64,000 bases of DNA from Cyrtodaria siliqua (taxonomy: Eukaryota > Mollusca > Bivalvia > Adapedonta > Hiatellidae). Both the position numbers and the translations under genes were made by a program. Within the stretch, counting starts at the first letter, position 1. Each line of letters starts with the position of its first letter. This document shows, piece by piece, positions 56,601 to 64,000 of the stretch. The stretch is from positions 124,001 to 188,000 of the forward strand of contig JAWPHD010001222.1 in the NCBI GenBank assembly GCA_037043455.1, given 5' to 3'. Under the pieces are notes generated by a model, which worked only from the letters and a program-made list of their open reading frames with translations, had not been told where the DNA came from and searched no databases.

Positions 56601-58245
56601 TTGGATCCCCAGGGCACGGTCATTTTTGACCCCAGGGACTTCATTTGAATAAACTTGATAGTCTAGGCATTGGCGATCATTTTAAAAGAAAAACTGTCGA
56701 AATCTTTCCAGCAGTTCTTGAGAAGAAGATTTTTAAGGTTTCGACCATATATGGTAATGGCAGCCATCTTGGATGTCGCGTTGACCCCATTTTAACAAAT
56801 CTAAAAAGCATTCATCTAAGGATTATACATGTGAAGTTTGGTCAAAATTGGCAGAGCAGTTTCTAAGGAGAAGTTGTTTGAAGCAAAAGTTAACGACGAC
56901 GGACGAAGAATGATCCCAAATAGAATGGAACCCATGGTTTTCAAGTTCGTCCGAGCTTTCAATGATATCAACAAACCGACCAAGTTTGGGAAAGATCTAA
57001 TACAAAATGAAGGCGCTAGAGAGTTCACAAGGCTGAAAATGGCATTTTTCAATAATTCAAGGGCAAATAACTCTGGTGTTCCTGGTCCGATATAGCCAGT
57101 TCTCGAACTTCTCCGAGCTTTCATTGATATTAACAATCTGTTAAAGTTTGGTAAAGATCGGATGAAAAATGAAGGCCCTCTCGTCTTAACGAGGCAAAAT
57201 ATAGCATTTTACTAAATCAAGGGCCATAACTCCGGTGTTACTCGTCCGATCTGGCTGGTCTTCAAACTTGTCCGAGCTTTCATTGATAATAACAACCTGG
57301 TAAAGTTTGGTAAAGATCGGATGAAAAATGAAGGCCCTATCGTCTTAACGAGACAAAAGTTAACAATTAACGAGACAAAAGTTAACAATGGACGGACATC
57401 GGACAACTCGGCATCCCATAAGATTTGTCCATGATGGCCATCTTGTATGTCATGTTTAACTTATTTTAACAAACTTATTTAAACAAATTTGAAAAACATT
57501 TATCTAAGGATCATCCATGTGAAGTTTGGTCAAAATTGACCAAGCTGTTTCTGAGAAGACGATCTTTTTAAGATTATCCCTACATAAATCTATGTAACAC
57601 ATGTGATCCCAGGGGAGGGCCCACACCAAATGGTGACCCCAATGTGAACAAACTTGGTAAAGGACCATAAGCTTATAGTAAACGCAAAATATTAAACCTC
57701 TGGCTCTTGTAGTTTCAGAGAACATGGAGAAGATTTTTTAATTGTTTTCCTATATAAGTCTATGTAAAACTGTGACCACCGGGGCAGGGCGTAGTTTGAC
57801 CCCAGGGTCACCATTTGAACAAACTTAGTAAGAGGACCATAATGTAATACATAAGAGCTCTGTGCCTTGTGGTTTTAGAGAAGAAGATTTTTTACAGTTT
57901 TTTCCTATATAAGTTTATGAAAAACATGCAAAATCTCAATATACAAACTTTTGGCGATCATTTTAAAAGAAAAACTGTCAAAATCTGTCCAGCAGTTCTT
58001 GAGAAGAAGATTTTTTACGGTTTCGACCATATATGGTAATGGTGGCCAACTTGGATGTCGCGCTGACCTAATTTTAACAAATCTAAAAAAGCATTCATCT
58101 AAGGATCATCCCTGTGAAGTTTGGTCAAAATGGCGCCAAGCAATTTCTTCTGAGAAGTCGTTTGAAGCAAAAGTTAACGATAACGGACGGAAAACGGACG
58201 AAGAGTGATCCCAATAGATCCTTGAGCCTTAGGCTCAGGCGATCT
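56601..58245. repeat. Mixed tandem units of the same families
   Basis: Interleaved blocks of the two preceding families. Near-duplicate stretches at 56680-56900 and 57955-58180 ('accatatatggtaatgg'). Ends in a hairpin TTGAGCCTTAGGCTCAGG. Confidence 0.8.
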
Positions 58246-58280
58246 AAAATATGAGACGCTTAACAATAATTTTCCTGGCC

Positions 58281-58948
58281 TTACTGAAAATATGTATGGT
58301 ACAGGAATCGTTTATCAACAAAAGTTCTCTGGCAGGCATGTACTGGCTTTGGACATGCATTGCCTTTCATTTGTAACACCTCTGCTTTCGAGGTGCTCAT
58401 ATTCACTTTATATATATTGCCCAAATGTCCAGCGGTATTGTCTCTCTCCGTCAGAAAAATAAACTGTCCGTTATGATGTGTCGTCCCTAGCAGATTTCCG
58501 TCTGTCGGAACTTTAAATCTGACGTCGGTAAAACCAAAATCATCAGCAACTTTCACTATTCCGTTACCATCCTCGCCAATATATGTGATAAATATTCTCT
58601 CTCCAATGGTCGTGGTTATGAGACGTGTACAGGTGAACGGCAGATTTGAGACCACCGATGTCTCCTTGAGACGCGAATGAAAACACTGAACATAACTCAA
58701 GCGTTCCCCGCCCTTCCCGACCCCTCCGAACACAAGTATCTGTTCTCCGCTGACGGCAGCAGCTGTTGAGTGAACCGGGTGAGTAAGCTCACCCACTGTC
58801 CGCCAGCGTTGACCCGGAATGTAATATTCTTCAATCGAGCCCATCACCTGATTGGCTTTGGGCATTTTGAAGTTATTGCCACCAATACAATACAGTGAGT
58901 TTCCCACGGATACCATACAATGCTGACAACGACCTTTCTTCAGCTGAC
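58281..58948 (-). CDS. Kelch-repeat protein, terminal coding exon
   Basis: C-terminal exon of a Kelch-like protein on the minus strand, about 222 codons, stop at 58281. A clean acceptor 'tcttccacag' precedes position 58948. It opens with 'QLKKGRCQHCMVSVGNSLYC' and shows Kelch blades with the paired-Gly and Tyr/Trp pattern: 'YCIGGNN', 'EEYYIPGQRWRTVGEL', 'AAAVSGEQILVFGGVGKGGE' and weaker later blades. Phase 1: the split Gly codon joins the exon at 63656. Kelch propellers usually bind substrates for Cullin-3 ligases when preceded by BTB/BACK domains, which lie outside the window. No AATAAA was seen close downstream. Confidence 0.85.
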
Positions 58949-59339
58949 CTGTGGAAGACAAACTAGTTCTATAGCATTAAGCTTCACAAACTATTTTTAT
59001 CATTTATCAAAACTTTTAAATTTAATTTTTCATCAATTTTTATTTTTTATTTATTTAGTTTGTTTTGTCCATTCAACACTGATAAGAAAAAACAAGAGGC
59101 CCAAGAGAGCCTGTGGACGATCTACTGGCTAATATGGCTCTTATAACATCAATGAAGCGAGTAGCTATCAACTTAAAGAGGCAAAATATAGAATTTTTAA
59201 CTAAATCAAGAGCCATAACTCGTCTGGCTGGTTTTCGAACATGTCCAGTAGAGATAATAAAAAAAAAAAAAAAAAAAAAAAAAAATTAAAAATTAAAAAA
59301 AGAAAAAAAAGAAAAAGAAATACAAAAATAACAAAAGAA

Positions 59340-62300
59340 AAAAGGAAAAAAATCTGGTAAAGTTCGGTAAAAATCAGATGAAAAATGAAGGCCCTATCGC
59401 CTTAACAAGTCAAAATATAGCATATTTAACGAAATTAAGGGCCATAACTCCGCTGTTACTGGTCCGATTTGGCTGGTTTTCGTACCTGTCCCGAGCTTTC
59501 ATTGATATAAACAATCTGATAAAGTTTGGTAAAGATCGGATAAACAAGATGCCTGGATGCTCTACTGGCTAAAAATCTGGTAACGTCTGCTAAGATCGCA
59601 TGAAAATTGAAGGCCCTATCGTCTTAACGAGACAAAATATAGCATTTTTAACTAAATCAAGGGCCATAACTCTGCTGTTACTGGTCCGATCTGGCTGGTT
59701 TTCGAACTTGTCCGAGCTTTCATTGACATTAACAATCTGTTTAAATTTGGTAAAGATCAGATGAAAAATGAAGGCCCTATCGAATTAACGAGGCAAAATA
59801 TAGCATTTTTAACTAAATCAAGGGTCATAACTCCGCTGTTACTGGTCCGATCTGGTTGGTTTTCGAACTTGTCCGAGCTTTTATTGACACTAACAATCTG
59901 GTAAAGTTTGGTAAAGATCGGATGGAAAATGGAGGCCCTATCGTCTTAACGAGGCAAATATAGCATTTTCAACTAACTCAAGGGCCATAACTCCGCTGTA
60001 ACTGGCCCGATCTGGCTGGTTTTCAAACGTTTCAGACCTTTTATTGATATAACAATCTTTTAAAGTTTGGTAAAGATCGGATGAAAAATGAAGGCCTATT
60101 GTCTTAACGAGGCAAAATATACATTTTCAACTAAATCAAGGGCCATAACTCTGCTGTTACTGGTCTGATCTTGCTGGTTTCCGAACTTGTCCGAGCTTTC
60201 ATTGATATTAACAAACTGTTAAAATTTGGTAAAGATCAGATAAAAAATGAAGGCCTTATTGTCTTAACGAGGTAAAAGTTAACAGACAGAAGACGGACGG
60301 ACGGACACCCTTGGCCAGTAGAGCTAAAAATAAAAGAACATGGATATTCAAATAAACAAATGTGCTTTTTGAAAGAACGCTTTGGGATAACCATCGAAAC
60401 AAAGTGAGCTTTTATTGATATTAACAATCAGGTAAAGTTTAGTAAAGATCTGATAAACAAGAGGTCAATGACCTTGAAGCTCTACTGATTGATTTTGATT
60501 TCAGGAAGTAGTCGCTACAGACTTGTTTTTTGAAAAATTATTTTAGCCGTGGCGGCCATCTTGAATTTCCGGCCGACCTGAAATTTTGCTAGGATCAATT
60601 AGACATCAAGAGCAACATTCCTGTGAAGTTTCATGAAAATCCGTCAAGTAGTTTCACAGGAATAGTCGCTACAAGTTTTCATTATATAACTCTATGTAAA
60701 CAAAGATGGCCGCTGACAGCCATGTTTAACGTTGAATCAAAACAAATTTTGACAAGAACCAACATCATGTCATGCTGATCATTTTACAAAAAGTCCAATA
60801 TCAATATCACTTATAGTTTTCAAGTAGTAGTCGCTACAAACTTGTATTTTGAAAATCTATTTTTAGCCATGGCAGCCATCTTGAATTTCCGGGCGACCTG
60901 AAATTTTGCTAGGATCAATTAGACATCAAGAGCAACATTCCTGTGAAGTTTCATGAACATCCGTCAAGTAGTTTCAGAGGAGTAGTCGCTACAAGTTTTC
61001 ATCATATAACTCTATGTAAACAAAGATGGCCACTGGCAGCCATGTTTAACGTCGAATCAAAATAATGTTTGACTCTTATAACCATCATGTCATGCTGATC
61101 ATTTTACAAAAAGTCCCATATCAATATCACTTATAGTTTTCAAGTAGTAGTCGCTACAAACTTGTATTTTGAAAATCTATTTTTAGTGTGGCGGCCATCT
61201 TGAATTTCTGGCCGATCTGAAATTTTGCTAGGATCAATTAGACATTAAGAGCAATATTCCTGTAAAGTTTCATGAAAATCTGTCACGTAGTTTCAAAGGA
61301 GTAGTCGCTACAAGTTTTCATTATATAACTCTATGTAAACAAAGATGGCCGCTGGCAGCCATGTTTAACATCGAATCAAAACGATTTTCGACAAGGACCA
61401 ACATCATGTCATGCTGATCATTTTAGAAAAAGTCCCATATCAATATCACTTATAGTTTTCATGAAGAAGTCGCTACAAACTTGTTTTTTAAAAACCTATT
61501 TTTAGATCTGGCGGCCATCTTGGATTTCACATCAACATCAGTAGAGCTAAAAATGAAGCCCTGTTGCCTTAACAAGGCAAAATAAATCCTTTTTAACTAA
61601 ATCAAGGTCCATAACTCCGGAGTTACTGGTCCTATCTGGTTTTCAAACTTGTCCGAGCTTTCATTGATATTAACAATCTGGTAAAGTTTGGTAAAGATCG
61701 GATAAACAAGAGGCCCAAGAGGGCCTGTGGATGCTCTACTGGCTAACATGGCTCTAAGCGAGTGACTGCCATTTACTTTTTTTTGGAAGTTTTGGGCAAA
61801 ATACAGCTTTTTAACTAAATCAAGGGCCATAACTGAAGAATCTGGTAATGTTTGGTAAAGTTCAGATGATAAATGAAGGCCCTACCATATTAACTAGACA
61901 AAATATAGCATTTTTAACTAATGCAAGAGCCATAACTCCTCTGTTACTGGTCCGACTGGTCCAACATAGAGCTAAAAAAAAGTTCAAAAAAAATGAATAT
62001 AAAATAAAAAAAATAATTCAAAAAGAAAAAGTTCAATAAAAAAAAATAATAATAATTTAAAAGAAAAAAATGAAAAGTCATAAAATCTGGTTAAGTTTGG
62101 CAAAGATCAGATGCAAAATGAAGGCCCTATCATATGAGGAGGCAATTATAGCATTTTTAACAAAATCAAGGGCCATAACTCCGCTGTTACTGGTCCGATA
62201 TGAATGGTTTTCGAACTCGTCTGAGCTTTCATTGATATTAACAATCTGATAAAGTTTGGTAAAGATCGGATGAACAATGAAGCCCCTATCGTCTTAACAA

Positions 62301-63560
62301 GACAAATATAGCATTTTTAACTAAATCAATTGCCATAACTCCGCTGTTACTAGTCCGATATGGCTGGTTTTCAAACTTTTCCAAGTTTTCATTGATATTA
62401 ACAATCTGGTAAAGATTAGTAAAGATAAGATGAAAAATGAAGGCCCTATCGTCTTAACGAGGCAAAATATAGCAATATAGCATTTTTAACTAATTCAAGG
62501 ACCACAACTCCACTGTTACTGGTTCGATCTGGCTGGTTTTTGAACTTGTCCGAGCTTTCACTGATATTGACAATGTGGTAAAGTCTGGTAAAGATAGTGT
62601 GAAAAAAGAAGGCCCTATCGTCTTAACGAGGCAAAAAATAGCAATATGGCATTTTTAAGTTAACGATGGACGGACGACAGACGGACGACGGACAACTCGG
62701 CATCCCATAAGCTCTGCTACTAATGAAGGCCCTATCGTCTTAACTAGGCAAAATATAGCATTTTTAACTAATGAAGGGCAATAACTCCGCTGTTACTAGT
62801 CCGAACTGGCTGGTTTTCGAAACTGTTCGAGCTTTCATTGTTATTAACAATCTTGTAAAGTTTGGTAAAGATCAGATGAAAAATGAAAGCCCTATCATAT
62901 TGAGGCAAAATATAGCATTTTTAACAAAATCAAAGGCCATAACTCCACTGCTACTGGTCCAATCTGGCTGGTCTTCGTACTTGTCTGAGCTTTCATTGAT
63001 ATTAACAATCTGGTAAGGTTTGGTAAAGATCTGATGAGAAATGAAAGCTCTATCGTATTAACGAGGCAAAATATAGCATTTTTAACAAAATCGAAGGCCA
63101 TAACTCCACTGTTACTGGTCCGATCTGGCTGGTTTTCGAACTTGTCCGAGATTTTATTGACATTAACAATCCGGTAAAGTCTGGTAAAGATCAGATGAAA
63201 AATGAAGGCCCTATCGTCTTAACGAGACAAAATATAGCATTTTTAACTAAATAAAGGGCCATAACTCCACTGTTACTGGACTGATCTGGCTGGTTTTCAA
63301 ACCTGTCCGAGCTATCATTGACATTAACAATCTGGTAAAGTTTGGTAAAGATCGGATAAAAAATGAATGCCCTATCATCTTGAGGCAAAATATAGCATTT
63401 TTAACTAATCAAGGGCCATAACTCTGCGGTTACTGATCTGATTTGGCTGGTTTTCGAGCTTTCATTGACATTAATAATCTGGTAAAGTTTGGTAAAGATC
63501 AGATGAAAAATGAAGGCCCTATCGTCTTAACGAGACAAAAGTTAACGACGGACAACTCAG
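59340..63560. repeat. Large ~155-160-bp tandem array ('agggccataactccgctgtt')
   Basis: More than 20 units with 'aggccctatcgtcttaacga', 'caaaatatagcatttttaac', 'gggccataactccgctgtt', 'ggtccgatctggctggtttt' and 'gtttggtaaagatcgg'. Broken by the ~315-bp subarray and A-rich tracts. The short frames throughout are unit artefacts. Confidence 0.9.
60500..61540. repeat. ~315-bp tandem subarray ('gtagtcgctacaaacttgt')
   Basis: Three and a half units starting near 60507, 60827, 61145 and 61467, each with 'gcggccatcttgaatttcc', 'attttgctaggatcaattag' and 'catgtcatgctgatcatttt'. High similarity suggests recent expansion. Confidence 0.9.
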
Positions 63561-63655
63561 CATCCCATAATAAAAATAGCATACAAATGCTGAAAATGGA
63601 TGGTTATCACCGTTATATACCCAAGTTAAATATTACTGAACCTGAGTATACGAAC

Positions 63656-63896
63656 CTGAGCTAGGGACCCACTCATTACGTTCACTCTCAAACTTGAGAA
63701 GAGTCTTCGGATTATTTGTACCGCCGGTTAGGTATACATCGTAACTATGTGCACAGATGGCAAAGTGGATCCCAGGGGAATCTGTCAGTGGGATGGGCGC
63801 CAAAGTGAACCATCGTCTCTGGTGGAAACTGAAGGCCCACAGACACCAGCTGCCCTCGTAGAATGAACCTCGCTCATCATCATTCTCCGTTACTAC
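63656..63896 (-). CDS. Kelch-repeat protein, internal exon
   Basis: 241-bp exon between acceptor 'catttacag' and donor 'CTCAG|GTTCGT'. Starts in phase 0 and ends with one base that completes a Gly codon with the exon at 58948. Encodes 'GSFYEGSWCLWAFSFHQRRW', 'FTLAPIPLTD', 'AHSYDVYLTGGTNNP' and 'LLKFESERNEWVPSS', one and a half Kelch blades. Upstream exons lie beyond the right edge. Joining the two exons keeps the blade register, which supports the gene model. Confidence 0.85.
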
Positions 63897-64000
63897 CTGT
63901 AAATGGTCAACACAACACTTACCATAGTCGGATTTATATTTTTATTGCTTACAAAGAAGATCTTGCCATTTTCAAGATATAATTAACAAATATTACCTCA

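Larger units (their letters stand above)
58949..63655 (-). other. Intron of the Kelch gene, filled with tandem arrays
   Basis: 4.7-kb intron with GT donor and AG acceptor matching phase. Made almost entirely of tandem repeats and a poly-A/T-rich tract near 59260. Confidence 0.7.

Noticed and set aside
54180..63560. CRISPR-like arrays of direct repeats
   Set aside because: Units of 150-315 bp, diverged, no short repeats with unique spacers, eukaryotic context.

Overview
The window is animal genomic DNA, most likely from a bivalve mollusc or close lophotrochozoan relative. This rests on short widely spaced exons with canonical splice sites, a mosaic of nested transposons, and long tandem arrays built around an 'agggccataactc' motif of the kind I associate with bivalve genomes. 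No prokaryotic gene organisation is present. Almost everything recognisable is mobile DNA. Only two stretches look like host gene: two minus-strand Kelch-repeat exons at the right end (58.3 and 63.7 kb), and one weakly supported terminal exon at 7.04 kb.

The central feature (about 29.1-45.2 kb) is a decayed but structurally complete Polinton/Maverick (adintovirus-like) element. It has terminal inverted repeats of about 0.67 kb (left) and 1.1 kb (right). A protein-primed family B DNA polymerase runs leftwards. Running rightwards are a packaging ATPase, a coiled-coil protein, a jelly-roll-type minor capsid candidate, small virion-type proteins, a double-jelly-roll major capsid protein, an adenain-like protease, a phospholipase A2-like protein and an integrase with a C-terminal chromodomain remnant. 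A small intact ORF lies in the left terminal repeat and a broken copy in the right. Nearly every gene carries stops or frameshifts, so the copy is dead. Three later insertions are nested in it: a 3.3-kb long-inverted-repeat element with a satellite-like core inside the polymerase gene, a 5'-truncated reverse-transcriptase retroelement, and a 368-bp MITE in the right terminal repeat. Without these the element would be about 11 kb.

Left part (1-23 kb): microsatellites, an L1-like RT fragment, a 2.9-kb nested inverted-repeat composite with CGACA-rich palindromes, TTAA-flanked MITE-like elements, tRNA-derived SINEs, a 313-bp tandem duplication with a 77-bp palindrome, and a C-rich tandem array. 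From 23.3 to 27.3 kb is a non-LTR retrotransposon with an intact ORF1 and a broken ORF2. ORF2 begins with a hydrophobic segment followed by a 2A-like GDVQPNPGP motif and an apurinic endonuclease domain; it is interrupted by a 50-bp fragment identical to the 3' end of the retroelement inside the Polinton, and cut off near a TTAA MITE carrying tRNA-like boxes.

Right part (45-64 kb): an 834-bp inverted-repeat element with a 7-bp target duplication, tandem duplications, two near-identical TTAA-type repeats, a possible piggyBac-type element, and then several kilobases of bivalve-type tandem arrays, many of them inside the 4.7-kb intron between the Kelch exons.
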